A DNA stretch of 64,000 nucleotides from Nocardiopsis alborubida (GTDB taxonomy: Bacteria; Actinomycetota; Actinomycetes; Streptosporangiales; Streptosporangiaceae), in assembly GCF_012396365.1 (NCBI RefSeq), contig NZ_JAAXPG010000026.1, positions 38,899 through 102,898 on the forward strand, given 5' to 3'. Of the stretch, positions 15,064 through 25,446 are shown piece by piece (within the stretch, counting starts at the first letter, position 1; each line of letters opens with the position of its first letter). The translations under genes were made by a program, and so were the position numbers. The notes under the pieces are model-generated. The model searched no databases. It was not told the DNA's origin and saw only the letters and a program-made list of their open reading frames with translations.

Positions 15064-17424
15064 GTGACGGTCACCCAAGCGGTCGAAGCGGTTCCGGGCG
15101 TCCCGGAGGACACCGCTCCCGCGCTCATGCCCGTGGACGTCAGACAACGCGTCTCCGCCCTCGCCAGGACCTCACGGCTCCTGGTCGCCTGCGACTACGA
15201 CGGCGCGCTCTCCACGGTCGACCCGGCCGACCGGCGCCCGCTGCCCGAGGCGCTGCGCGCGCTGCGCGACCTGGCCGACTTGCCCGGAACCGTGTGCGCG
15301 GTCATCTCCGGCCGCCCCCTGCGCGACCTGGCCGCGCTCTCGCGCCTGCCCGCCGAGGTGCGCCTCGTGGGCGCCCACGGCACCGAGTTCGACACCGACG
15401 TGACCATCGACCCCGCCCACCGCTCCGCCGACTCCCCCTCGGACAAGGCCGCCGCCCTGGAGCTGCTGCGCGACCAGGTCGAGGCCACCGCCATCCTCTA
15501 CATCGGCGGCGGCGAGGGCGAGGAGCCCGTCTTCATGCGGCTGACCGGCGCCGACGCGGGCGTGCGGGTCGGCGAGGGGCCCACCGTGGCCTCCCACCGC
15601 GTGGCCGACACCCCGACCGCCGCGGCCCTGTTGTCCGCGCTGGCCGCCGAGCGCCGCTTCTGGGTCTTCGGCGAGCGCCCCACTCCCATCGAGCGCATGT
15701 CGATGCTCTCCAACCAGGGCTCCGTGGCCCTCGTCGGCCCGGACGCGCGCCTGCTGTGGTTCTGCCACCCCGAGCCCGACTCGAACGCCGTGTTCGCCGA
15801 GGTCCTGGGCGGCCGTCAGGCGGGCGTGTTCGCCGTCGCCCCCGCCCACGGCGGCCGCCCGCTGGGCCAGCGCTACCTGCCCGGCACCATGACCGTGCGC
15901 ACCCGCTGGTCTCGCATGGACGTCACCGACTACCTCGCCCACGGCACCCCGCAGGGGCGCACCGACCTGGTCCGGGTGATCAGCGGCGTCACCCCGGCCA
16001 CGGTGGAGTTCGCCCCCCGGCCCGACTTCGGCCGCGTGCCGGTGCGCATCACCCCCCAGGAGGACGGCCTGCTCGTGGAGGGCGCCGACTTCCCGATGGC
16101 CCTGTACTCGCCCGGTGTGGAGTGGGAGATCGACCACGACGGCGTCTCCGACCTCGCCCGCGCGGTCGTCCACCCGCGCTCGGAGCAGCCCGTGGTGCTG
16201 GAGCTGCGCTGCGGCACCGACTCCCTCGTGCGCGGCACGCTGCCCGAGTCCGAGCGCCAGCGGACGTCCGGCGAGCACTGGTCGCACTGGCTCGACGGGC
16301 TCACCCTGCCCGACACCGCCCAGCAGCTGGCGGCGCGCTCCGCGCTCACCCTGCGCGGCCTGTGCACCCCGTCCGGGGGCGTGATGGCCGCCGCGACCAC
16401 GTCGCTGCCCGAGGAGATCGGCGGCGTCCGCAACTGGGACTACCGGTACTGCTGGCTGCGCGACGGCGCCCTGACCGTGCAGTCGCTGGTCTCCCTGGGC
16501 TCGACCGCCGAGGCCGAGGAGTTCCTGGACTGGGTGCACCGGGTCGTGGACTCGCTGCCCGGCCCGGAGCTGCTGCGCCCGCTGTACTCGCTGCGGGGCA
16601 CCAACCTGGGCCCGGAGGAGGTCGTCGAGTCGCTGTCCGGGTACGCGGGCTCGCGGCCGGTGCGGATCGGCAACCTGGCCGACCACCAGGTGCAGCTGGA
16701 CGTGTTCGGCCCCGTCGTGGAGCTGATCGAGAAGCTGTCCTCGGTGCGCGGCACCCTGGCCGACCGCGACTGGGACCTGGTCCGGTCGATGGCCGAGGCG
16801 GTCGCCCGCCGCTGGCACGAGCCCGACCACGGCATCTGGGAGGAGCGCGACGAGCCCCGTCAGCGCGTCTACTCCAAGGTGATGTGCTGGGTGACCCTGG
16901 ACCGCGCCGTCGCCCTGGCCCGCGCCTACGGCCGCGAGGTGGACCCGTCCTGGTCGGACCTGCGCGACGGCATCGCCGCCGAGGTGCTGGACAAGGGCTG
17001 GAACGAGGAGGCGCAGGCCTTCACCACCGCCTACGACGGCACCGACCTGGACGCCGCGTCCCTGCACATCGGCCTGTCCGGCCTGATCGACCCGGCCGAC
17101 GAGCGCTTCCAGGCCACCGTGACCGCCGTGGAGGCGGAGCTGCGCAGCGGCCCGACCGTGTACCGGTACCACCGCGACGACGGCCTGCCGGGCGGCGAGG
17201 GCGGCTTCCACCTGTGTACCGCGTGGCTGATCGAGGCGTACCTGCTGACCGGCCGCCGCGCGGAGGCGGACGAACTGTTCAAGCACCTGGTGGACTGCGC
17301 CGGACCGACCGGGCTCATCCCGGAGGAGTTCGACCCGGTCACCGAGCGGGCGCTGGGCAACCACCCGCAGGCGTACTCGCACCTGGGCCTGATCCGCTGC
17401 GCGCAGCTGCTCGACCGCCTCTGA
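15064..17424 (+). CDS. Degenerate trehalose-phosphatase domain fused to GH15 glucoamylase/trehalase
   Basis: The 786-residue protein has two parts. Residues 38-200 resemble a trehalose-6-phosphate phosphatase HAD core: DYDGALS (Asp44, Asp46), Ser82 in VISGRP and Lys128. The Mg-binding DDxTDE of motif IV is replaced by GGGEGEE (148-154), and the cap domain is nearly absent, so phosphatase activity is doubtful. Residues 270-786 form an intact GH15 (alpha/alpha)6 domain with GVRNWDYRYCWLRDGA, a general acid in GIWEERDEPR and a general base in EEFDPVTERALGNHPQAYSHLGLI. Actinobacterial GH15 relatives include trehalases. The GTG is chosen for the strong GGAGGAGG site; upstream in-frame codons have none. 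Confidence 0.85.
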   Translation: MTVTQAVEAVPGVPEDTAPALMPVDVRQRVSALARTSRLLVACDYDGALSTVDPADRRPLPEALRALRDLADLPGTVCAVISGRPLRDLAALSRLPAEVRLVGAHGTEFDTDVTIDPAHRSADSPSDKAAALELLRDQVEATAILYIGGGEGEEPVFMRLTGADAGVRVGEGPTVASHRVADTPTAAALLSALAAERRFWVFGERPTPIERMSMLSNQGSVALVGPDARLLWFCHPEPDSNAVFAEVLGGRQAGVFAVAPAHGGRPLGQRYLPGTMTVRTRWSRMDVTDYLAHGTPQGRTDLVRVISGVTPATVEFAPRPDFGRVPVRITPQEDGLLVEGADFPMALYSPGVEWEIDHDGVSDLARAVVHPRSEQPVVLELRCGTDSLVRGTLPESERQRTSGEHWSHWLDGLTLPDTAQQLAARSALTLRGLCTPSGGVMAAATTSLPEEIGGVRNWDYRYCWLRDGALTVQSLVSLGSTAEAEEFLDWVHRVVDSLPGPELLRPLYSLRGTNLGPEEVVESLSGYAGSRPVRIGNLADHQVQLDVFGPVVELIEKLSSVRGTLADRDWDLVRSMAEAVARRWHEPDHGIWEERDEPRQRVYSKVMCWVTLDRAVALARAYGREVDPSWSDLRDGIAAEVLDKGWNEEAQAFTTAYDGTDLDAASLHIGLSGLIDPADERFQATVTAVEAELRSGPTVYRYHRDDGLPGGEGGFHLCTAWLIEAYLLTGRRAEADELFKHLVDCAGPTGLIPEEFDPVTERALGNHPQAYSHLGLIRCAQLLDRL

Positions 17425-17430
17425 GTCCTG

Positions 17431-17458
17431 CCGGGGCGCCCGTGGGCGCCCGCCCCGG
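17431..17458 (+). terminator. Hairpin terminator after the GH15 gene
   Basis: CCGGGGCG pairs with CGCCCCGG around an inner GGGCGCC-type repeat, 7 bp after the stop. Alternative pairing within the inner part is possible. Confidence 0.65.
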
Positions 17459-17535
17459 CCTGTGAGGGCCGTGGGAGCGCGCCCACGGACGTTCCGCCCG
17501 CCAACGGACGGATCCGCGGCGTTCGGCGGGGCCGT

Positions 17536-18057
17536 TCAGTGACCGGTGGAACCCGTCTGGCCGGGGTGGCCGCCGGGGCCCGGATAGCCGCCCTGGCCGG
17601 GGTGACCGCCCTGGAGGGGCTGGTGACCGGGATCGGTCACGCGGAACCACTCCTTAGCGCTCTCGGTCCGGATGAGGATCAGGATGACCGCCATCAGGAC
17701 TATGCCCAGGGCCGGGTTGGAGGAGTCGGTGAGCAGGTTGAGGAGCGCGCTGGCGAATCCCAGGGCCACGACCACGAGCACGAGCGTGCGCGCCCTGGCC
17801 CCGCCCTTCCCCAGGGCGATGGCGACGTAGACCTCGAAGGCCGTGAGGGCGAGGCCGTAGAGCAGGATGGCGGTGAGCCCGCCCACCCCCATGCCCATCT
17901 CCGCCTCGACCTGCGCGCTGGGCAGGCTGACGACGGCCAGGAGGCCGAACAGGGCCAGGGAGTAGAGGACGGCGGCGAGCACGATCCTGATGATGAGGAT
18001 GACGCGGACCGCCTTGAGCGGACCGGGCATCGGGGGTGCGGGAGCGTAGGGGTTCAC
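17536..18057 (-). CDS. Small four-helix membrane protein with Gly/Pro/His-rich tail
   Basis: I do not recognise the family. The 173-residue product (GTG start) has a Pro-rich N-terminus, then four hydrophobic helices at about residues 17-45, 60-82, 88-106 and 115-128. It ends in a cytoplasmic tail of GGHPGQGGYPGP-type repeats. This plan is common in Streptomyces and Nocardiopsis proteins of unknown function. It is transcribed alone, with the GH15 gene converging on it from the left and a strong hairpin upstream. Confidence 0.65.
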   Translation of the reverse strand: MNPYAPAPPMPGPLKAVRVILIIRIVLAAVLYSLALFGLLAVVSLPSAQVEAEMGMGVGGLTAILLYGLALTAFEVYVAIALGKGGARARTLVLVVVALGFASALLNLLTDSSNPALGIVLMAVILILIRTESAKEWFRVTDPGHQPLQGGHPGQGGYPGPGGHPGQTGSTGH

Positions 18058-18376
18058 GGGGGAGACGCCTTCCCGGTCGGGGCCGTGCGCGGGACGAGGG
18101 ATGTTTCGGACCTACGACTTGCGCGGGGGGAGAACGGTTCCCTCCCGGGCGGAACCCGTGCCCCGCCCGCGCCGGCGCCGCGGGCGGCTCCCAGGGGACG
18201 TGAGCCGCCCGCGGCGCCGAGGGGCGGTGTGGGGGGCCTCCTCCCCCTGCTCCGCGGCCCGACCGTCGTTTCCCGACGCGCGGATCCAGTCGGACACACG
18301 GACCCCGCCGGAAGCGCGAGCACCACCGCGGACACCGGCCTCACCGGGCAGGCGAGCCCCGCCGTGAACACCGGCC
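18058..18376 (-). terminator. 319-bp gap with a 17-bp perfect stem-loop
   Basis: The gap between two minus-strand genes holds a perfect 17-bp inverted repeat (18174-18190 with 18202-18218, arms starting GGCGCCGCGG) around an 11-base loop. This is a strong terminator for the acetyltransferase gene on its right. Near 18330-18385 there are two copies of an ACCGGCCTCACCGG motif. No coding frame is supported. Confidence 0.7.
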
Positions 18377-18973
18377 TCACCGGAAGCGCGGGCCCTCCTC
18401 CAGGCGTTCGCGCACGTCCGGCCACTCGTTGCGCAGCACCGAGTAGTACACGGCGTCCCGACGGCGCCCGCCCGGCATGACGTTGTAGCTGCGCAGGACC
18501 CCCTCCTCCGTGGCGCCGATGGAGCGCAGGCCGCGACGGGCCCGTTCGTTGAGCACGTCGGTCTTGAACTCGATCCGCTCGGCGCCCATCTCCTCGAAGG
18601 CGTGCCGCAGCAGCAGGTACTTGGACCAGTGGTTGACCCCCCGGCCCCGGAAGTCGCGCCCCAGCCAGGAGCTGCCGATCTCCAGCCGCAGGTCGGTCTC
18701 GGACATGTGCCCGTAGCTCATGCTGCCCGCGACGCGCCCGCTCGCCTTGTCGGTGATGGTGAACGTGGAGCGCTGGCCGCCGTCGCTGGCGGCCAGGTAG
18801 GAGTAGAAGAACCGGACGAAGCTCGCCTCGTCGTCCACACGGGCCACGAAGTACGTCCAGATGTCGGAGTCCAGGGCCTGTTCACGCCATCCCTCGCGGT
18901 CCGTCTCCACCAGGGGGGTGAGCAGCACGTGCTCGTTCTCCAACCGGACACGCGACTGCTCGGACCACGACAT
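18377..18973 (-). CDS. GNAT-family N-acetyltransferase (RimJ/RimL type)
   Basis: The 198-residue protein matches the RimL-like group of acetyltransferases. It has an N-terminal VRLENEHVLLTPL, a central GSMSYGHMSETDLRLEIG strand pair, the acetyl-CoA loop WLGRDFRGRGVNHWSKYLLL near residues 112-130, and ERIEFKTDVLNERARRGLRSIGA. GGAGGAG lies 6 bp before the ATG. A TACAAT box further upstream could be the -10. The target amine is unknown. Confidence 0.85.
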   Translation of the reverse strand: MSWSEQSRVRLENEHVLLTPLVETDREGWREQALDSDIWTYFVARVDDEASFVRFFYSYLAASDGGQRSTFTITDKASGRVAGSMSYGHMSETDLRLEIGSSWLGRDFRGRGVNHWSKYLLLRHAFEEMGAERIEFKTDVLNERARRGLRSIGATEEGVLRSYNVMPGGRRRDAVYYSVLRNEWPDVRERLEEGPRFR

Positions 18974-19172
18974 GGGCACTCCTCCGGTGTACGGCGTTAT
19001 GTCCGTTGCGGATTGTAGTGTCGCCCCACGGACCGCCCGTCGAGTGGGGTACCCCACACAGCGGCCGCCGCTCCGCCCGGGGCGAACCGGACCGCCCCGC
19101 GCGCCCCCGCCCTGTCGGAGCCGGTGGGTAGTGTGACCCCCCACTGACCGGTAATCCTGGAGGAACCGAGCG

Positions 19173-20288
19173 ATGGCCGCCACCGACACCGTTCTCTCCC
19201 GGCGCGCGCTCAACCGCGCCACCCTCGCCCGCCAGTTCCTCCTCCGGCGCGTGGACCGGCCGGTGACCGAGGTCGTCGCCCACCTGGTCGGCCTCCAGGC
19301 CCAGACCACGCACACCTGGTACGTCGGGCTCCAGAACCGGATCGAGGACCCGTCCCCCGAGGACGTCGGCCGCCAGCTCACCGACGGCGAACTCGTCCGC
19401 GCCACACTCATGCGCGGCACCCTGCACCTGGTCACCCCGGAGGACTTCCGCGCGCTGCGCCCCACGGTCCAGCCCGTCATCACCAGCGGTCTGGCGCACA
19501 GCAGCCACGGGAGGGCCACCGCCGGGATCGACCTGGACGCCGTGGTGGACGCCGGGCGCGCCCTGCTGCTGAAGGAGCCGCTCACCACCGGCGAGCTGGG
19601 CGCGCACCTGGCCGAGCGGTGGCCCGGGATCCCCGGCGACGACCTGTCCTACGCGGTGCGCTCCCTGCTGCCCCTCGTCCAGATCCCCCCGCGCGGGGTG
19701 TGGGGCTCCTCCGGTCCACCCGCGTTCGCCCCCGCCGACACCTGGACCGGACTGCCCATGGACGCCGAACCCGATCCGGAGGCGCTCGTACTGCGTTACC
19801 TGGCCGCGTTCGGACCGGCCACCGTGAAGGACGTTCAGGCGTGGTCGGGGCTGACCCGGCTGCGCGCGGTGGTCGACCGCCTGCGCGAGCGGCTCGTGTC
19901 CCTGCGCGGCGAGGACGGCGCCGAGCTGTTCGACCTCCCCGACGCCCCGCGCCCCGGTCCGGACGTCCCGGCTCCCGTCCGCTTCCTCTACGACTTCGAC
20001 AACGTGCTGCGCGGCCACGCCGACCGCAGCCGGATGCTCTCCGCCGAGGACCTGGGGCGGCTCGCCTCCCGCAACGGGATGCCGCCCGCCACGGTGCTCG
20101 TGGACGGCGAGGTGCGCGGCTCCTGGAAGGTGGTCCGCGCCAGGGGGACGGCGGCCGTGGAGGTGACGCCGTTCCGGCCGTTCGGGGCCGCCGACCGCGA
20201 CGAGGCGGAGGCCGAGGGGCTGCGGCTGCTGGGTTTCCTGGCACCGGAGCGCGACGGGCACGAGGTCCGGTTCGCGGCGCCCGCCTGA
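19173..20288 (+). CDS. AlkZ/YcaQ-like winged-helix DNA glycosylase family protein (HTH_42)
   Basis: The 371-residue protein belongs to the HTH_42 family: an N-terminal winged-helix region with VVAHLVGLQAQTTHTWYVGLQNR, a tandem winged-helix core (LRYLAAFGPATVKDVQAWSGL), and the C-terminal LYDFDNVLRGHADRSRML and VDGEVRGSWKV segments. Gln42-Ala-Gln44 matches the QxQ catalytic motif of AlkZ and YcaQ, which unhook interstrand DNA crosslinks. Other members lack proven activity, so repair function is inferred from the motif. GGAGGAACC precedes the ATG. No antibiotic cluster is nearby. Confidence 0.8.
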   Translation: MAATDTVLSRRALNRATLARQFLLRRVDRPVTEVVAHLVGLQAQTTHTWYVGLQNRIEDPSPEDVGRQLTDGELVRATLMRGTLHLVTPEDFRALRPTVQPVITSGLAHSSHGRATAGIDLDAVVDAGRALLLKEPLTTGELGAHLAERWPGIPGDDLSYAVRSLLPLVQIPPRGVWGSSGPPAFAPADTWTGLPMDAEPDPEALVLRYLAAFGPATVKDVQAWSGLTRLRAVVDRLRERLVSLRGEDGAELFDLPDAPRPGPDVPAPVRFLYDFDNVLRGHADRSRMLSAEDLGRLASRNGMPPATVLVDGEVRGSWKVVRARGTAAVEVTPFRPFGAADRDEAEAEGLRLLGFLAPERDGHEVRFAAPA

Positions 20289-20406
20289 CCGCCGCCCGCC
20301 CCGGGACACACGGACCAGTCCGTTTTGCCGGGATTCTTTTGATGCCCGGCTTCGACGCATGTGACCGGACCACGGACACTACGTGTGGGTATGGAAGGAT
20401 TCACAG

Positions 20407-22389
20407 GTGACCGATGAGTTCCGTGCCGCGTTCCAACGCGTGCTCGACACCGCAGCCAGCCAGGCACCCGCGTTTCCGGCGGCCGTGCACGACGTGTTCC
20501 GGCTGTCCTCCCAGGTGCCCGTCGAAGAACTCGCCATCGCCATGGAGGCGCTGGCCCCGGTTCTGGGCGACAGCGAACCGGTCGCCGGGATCGCGGCCGA
20601 CCTCGCCGTCCTGGCCGGTGCCCTCGTGGAGGCCGGAGCGCCCGCGGGACAGGTGGGGCTGGAGGTACTGCGCCAGCTCGGAAGTTACGGTCAGGCCGCA
20701 GTGGCCTTCATGCACGCGTGGGACAAGACCGGCGGCGGACAGCTGCCCGCGCCCAACGACGTGTCGGCGGCCGACGAGCAGCGCGTCGAGGAGGTCCTCG
20801 GGGACAACGCCCCGCTGGCCACCGTGGGCTGGTGGACGTCCCTGCGCTACGGGCTGGCCGCCAAGGCCATGCTGGGCGACCCCGAGGTGCGGGCGGCCGT
20901 GCGCGCCGACTCCAGCGCGCTGGAGGGGCTGACCCAGATCGTGCACGCGCTGTCCACGCAGCTCAGCGAGTTCGTCGAGGTGAACGAGCTGCTGCGGATG
21001 GCGGAGGCGGGCACGCTCCTGGTGCTGGACCGGACCTCGCGCCGGGGCTTCCGGGTGCGCTTCGACGGGATCGGCGACAACTTCCAACTGCACACGCTGC
21101 TCGCGGACGCGCTGATCGGCAAGGAGGGACGGCTGGTGCCCGGCACCCGGCCCGACCCCCGGTGGACCGCCGCGTGCCTGGACGCGCCGGTGGACCCGCT
21201 GGCGGACGTGGTGCGCGGCGAGTGGGACCTGGTCGGCGGCGACGGCACGTGGGTGGGCAACGAGGCCTATCCCGGGGACATCCCGCTGGTCGAGGGCACG
21301 CGGGTGCTGGTGCTGGAGCCGCAGTCGCTCAGCCATTCCTGGCGCGCGGGGCGCAGACACCCGCACATCCCGGGGTCGCTGGAGGTACTGGAGGAGCTGC
21401 GCCACGAGGACGCGGCCGTGTGGTGGACGCGGATCCACCTGGCCGGTTCGGTGCGCCATCCGATGGCACCGCCGATCGAGCACGACGAGACCGGAACCCA
21501 CCGGACGCAGGCGCCCCGCCACTTCGGTGTCGCCGCCCACTTCGCCGAGGTGGACTCGGGTCCGATGTCGGCCTCGTTCCGGTCGCTGGAACCGGAGACC
21601 GATGACGGGCTGTTCCCCGGGGAGTCCGATGCCGCTCCCGCGGAACCGCAGTCCCCGCCGGAGCCGTGGGGGACCTCACCGGAGGACCGGGGCGGATCCT
21701 CCGGGACCGACGCGCCCGGACCGCACCCGTGGGCCGCCGACCCGCTGCCCTCCCGCACGCGCCCGGAACCGCCGGAGGCCCCCCGGGCCGGGGACCCGAT
21801 CCCGGACCCGCTCGCAGACCCGCTCGCAGACCCGCTCTCGGGTCCACAGGATCCCTGGAGCTCCGCGCGGCCGGAGGACCCCTGGAGCGCCGCGGAACCC
21901 GCCGAGCCGCTGGGCGCGTGGCGGAGCCCCGAACCCCTGGACTCCTGGACCCCCGCCGAACCCGAGGAGCGGAGGGAACAGGCCCAGCCCTGGCCCCTGG
22001 CGGCGTCGGAGAACTCCTGGAGCTCCGCCGGGCCCGCCGAGCCGCTGGGCGACTGGAGAAGCCCGACCGAACCCGGGGGACAGCCGGGGCAGGAGGGTCG
22101 GGACCAGCTCTGGAGCCCCTCGGCTTCGGAGGACCCGTTGGGCGCATGGGATCAGCCGGAGACCCCGGAGGACCGGGGAACGGCGGGCCCGTCCCATTCC
22201 CTGGACCCAGAGGACTCGGAGAACACGGCGGACGCGGAGAAGGCCGCGGACGCGGCGGACATAGCGGACTCCGGCGACGGAAGGCGCCCCGGCTCCCGTC
22301 TGCTGCCGCCCATGCCGCCGGGTGTCTCGGACAGCTGGGCCTGGGCTCCGGGCTGGAAGTGGCCCGCGCCGCCCGGTTCCTCCGACTGA
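20407..22389 (+). CDS. Protein of unknown function with long Pro/Glu/Trp repeat tail
   Basis: I do not recognise this 660-residue protein. Residues 1-390 look folded and mainly helical at first, with LNGxW-like features absent but several Trp, and a beta-rich segment LVLDRTSRRGFRVRFDGIGDNFQL near 205-230. From about residue 395 it is disordered, rich in Pro, Glu, Asp and Ser. It contains DPLADPL repeats and two copies of a W-SSA-PAEPLG-WRSP unit at about 490 and 540, and ends SWAWAPGWKWPAPPG. No signal peptide or membrane helix is evident. GTG 20407 follows GGAAGG. It may be a scaffold or interaction protein. Confidence 0.6.
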   Translation: MTDEFRAAFQRVLDTAASQAPAFPAAVHDVFRLSSQVPVEELAIAMEALAPVLGDSEPVAGIAADLAVLAGALVEAGAPAGQVGLEVLRQLGSYGQAAVAFMHAWDKTGGGQLPAPNDVSAADEQRVEEVLGDNAPLATVGWWTSLRYGLAAKAMLGDPEVRAAVRADSSALEGLTQIVHALSTQLSEFVEVNELLRMAEAGTLLVLDRTSRRGFRVRFDGIGDNFQLHTLLADALIGKEGRLVPGTRPDPRWTAACLDAPVDPLADVVRGEWDLVGGDGTWVGNEAYPGDIPLVEGTRVLVLEPQSLSHSWRAGRRHPHIPGSLEVLEELRHEDAAVWWTRIHLAGSVRHPMAPPIEHDETGTHRTQAPRHFGVAAHFAEVDSGPMSASFRSLEPETDDGLFPGESDAAPAEPQSPPEPWGTSPEDRGGSSGTDAPGPHPWAADPLPSRTRPEPPEAPRAGDPIPDPLADPLADPLSGPQDPWSSARPEDPWSAAEPAEPLGAWRSPEPLDSWTPAEPEERREQAQPWPLAASENSWSSAGPAEPLGDWRSPTEPGGQPGQEGRDQLWSPSASEDPLGAWDQPETPEDRGTAGPSHSLDPEDSENTADAEKAADAADIADSGDGRRPGSRLLPPMPPGVSDSWAWAPGWKWPAPPGSSD

Positions 22390-22593
22390 GCGCGACCCGC
22401 GGCGCGGAGGCGGGCCTCCCGGCCGCGAACCGGGTACGGGCACGGGGTCGGTACGGGTCGGGTACGCCGACCCGGCTCCGGCTCCGGTGGCGCCGTATGA
22501 CAGGTGTCATGCCGCGGCCCCGGCGGCTCTCACACCGACCCGGTGACTCCTGCGTCTGGGGGCGGACCTCCCCGGTCAGCCAAGCTTGGGGGT

Positions 22594-23583
22594 ATGACGA
22601 CAGTGAACAGCGACCGCCCCGACGCCGTTTCCGGATCCGGGCCGGAGCCCGCCTCCGAGCCCCGGTCCGCGTCCGGGTCCGTGACCGAGCACGCCGGTGA
22701 GGACTCCCCGCGCGCGGGCGGCGCGCCCCTGTCGGCGGAGGAGCGCGAGGCCGCCGAGAAGGAGGCGCAGAAGGAGGAGGCCCGGGCGGCCCTGCGCGCG
22801 ATCAAGCCCTGGAAGGGTAAGGCGACCCGGCAGGACAAGGCGCTGTTGGCCGCCTTCGTCGGCGTTCCCCTCTTCTTCATGGCGCTGACGCCGCTGAAGC
22901 CCTTCCTGATCGCCAACCACCCGGTCCTGCTGGAGTTCGTCACCGGCAGCAACGCGGCGATCGGCGCGGCCGCGGCGTTCGCCCGGATCGGGGAGATCCC
23001 CCTGTGGCTGGTCGTGGTGGCGGGCGTCGTCGGCAAGGTGAAGATCGACTGGCTGTTCTGGTGGGTCGGCAGGCGCTGGGGCCGCGGTCTCGTCAACCTC
23101 ATCGCGCCGGGGGACAGGGCACAGCGCTTCGCCGACCGGGCACAGGACATGAGCCCGTGGATCATGCCGGTCGCGCTCATCCTCGGCTACCTGCCGGGCA
23201 TCCCCACCGTGTTCATCCTCGTCATCGCGGGCTGGACCGGGATGCGCCTGCTGCCCTTCCTCCTCCTGGACGCTTTCGGGGCCCTGGTCCTCACCGCGTC
23301 CGTGGCCTCCGTCGGCTACGCGGCGGGCCAGACCGGTGTCGACATCGTCCTGCTGGTCGACAGGTACGCCCTCTGGTTCACCCTGGGCATCGTCGTCGTC
23401 ATGGCCTTCGTCCCCGTGTTCAAGCAGAACCGTGCGCAGAAGAGGGCCCGGGCCGCGGAGGAGGCCAGGGCCGCCGAAGGGGCCGCGGCCGCTGAGGGGT
23501 CCGAGGCGGCGCGGGATGGCGGGACGGCGCGGGGGTCCGAGGCGGCTCAGGGGAACGGAACGGCGCAGGACCCGCGGGGCTGA
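22594..23583 (+). CDS. DedA-family membrane protein with charged N-terminal extension
   Basis: The 329-residue product has a disordered charged N-terminus of about 80 residues, then a DedA core. Helices are near 90-110, 130-150 and 165-180, and the family signatures appear as WLFWWVGRRWGRGLV and PVALILGYLPGIPTVFILVIAGWTGM. Related VTT/DedA proteins move or maintain membrane lipids (undecaprenyl phosphate or phosphatidylethanolamine). The C-terminus is a repeated Ala/Glu/Gly tail. ATG 22594 is chosen where coding character begins; it may be leaderless. Confidence 0.8.
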   Translation: MTTVNSDRPDAVSGSGPEPASEPRSASGSVTEHAGEDSPRAGGAPLSAEEREAAEKEAQKEEARAALRAIKPWKGKATRQDKALLAAFVGVPLFFMALTPLKPFLIANHPVLLEFVTGSNAAIGAAAAFARIGEIPLWLVVVAGVVGKVKIDWLFWWVGRRWGRGLVNLIAPGDRAQRFADRAQDMSPWIMPVALILGYLPGIPTVFILVIAGWTGMRLLPFLLLDAFGALVLTASVASVGYAAGQTGVDIVLLVDRYALWFTLGIVVVMAFVPVFKQNRAQKRARAAEEARAAEGAAAAEGSEAARDGGTARGSEAAQGNGTAQDPRG

Positions 23584-23781
23584 CACCGCGGGCCGGGATC
23601 TCCCTCCGTCGAGCGCCCGGAACCCCCTGTGAGCAGGCGCTTCCACGGAAAGTACCGTGAAGGAAGCGGCTGGTCACCCACGTGCCGGGGGCACCCGGCT
23701 AGGCTGGCGTTCGGCAATCCGACAACCCGGGCAAGCCGACTGCGCTGGGTGCGTCACAAACACACTCAAGGAGATCCCGTC

Positions 23782-25185
<1,404 letters not shown>

Positions 25186-25201
25186 CGCAACGGTCATCCT
25201 C

Positions 25202-25232
25202 GGCCCCGCCGCTCCGGGAGGACGGCGGGGCC
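25202..25232 (+). terminator. Hairpin terminator after lpd
   Basis: A perfect 10-bp stem GGCCCCGCCG/CGGCGGGGCC closes an 11-base loop, 16 bp after the lpd stop. Confidence 0.75.
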
Positions 25233-25446
25233 GCGCCGTGTCCGGGGCGGGGCACGCGGCGCGGGAGGAGCGGGGCGGCACACGGCTCCGTTCGGCGCGG
25301 GCCCGTCGGCCGGACGGGCGGAGGCACCGATCGCCGGAGGCGGGCGGCGACCGCTGCCGCGAACGCTCCGGGGACTTGCTAGGTTTCGTGTGTCCCCGCC
25401 GGACCCCCACCCCGGGCTCCGGTGCTCCCCCGACCGAAAGCCATCC

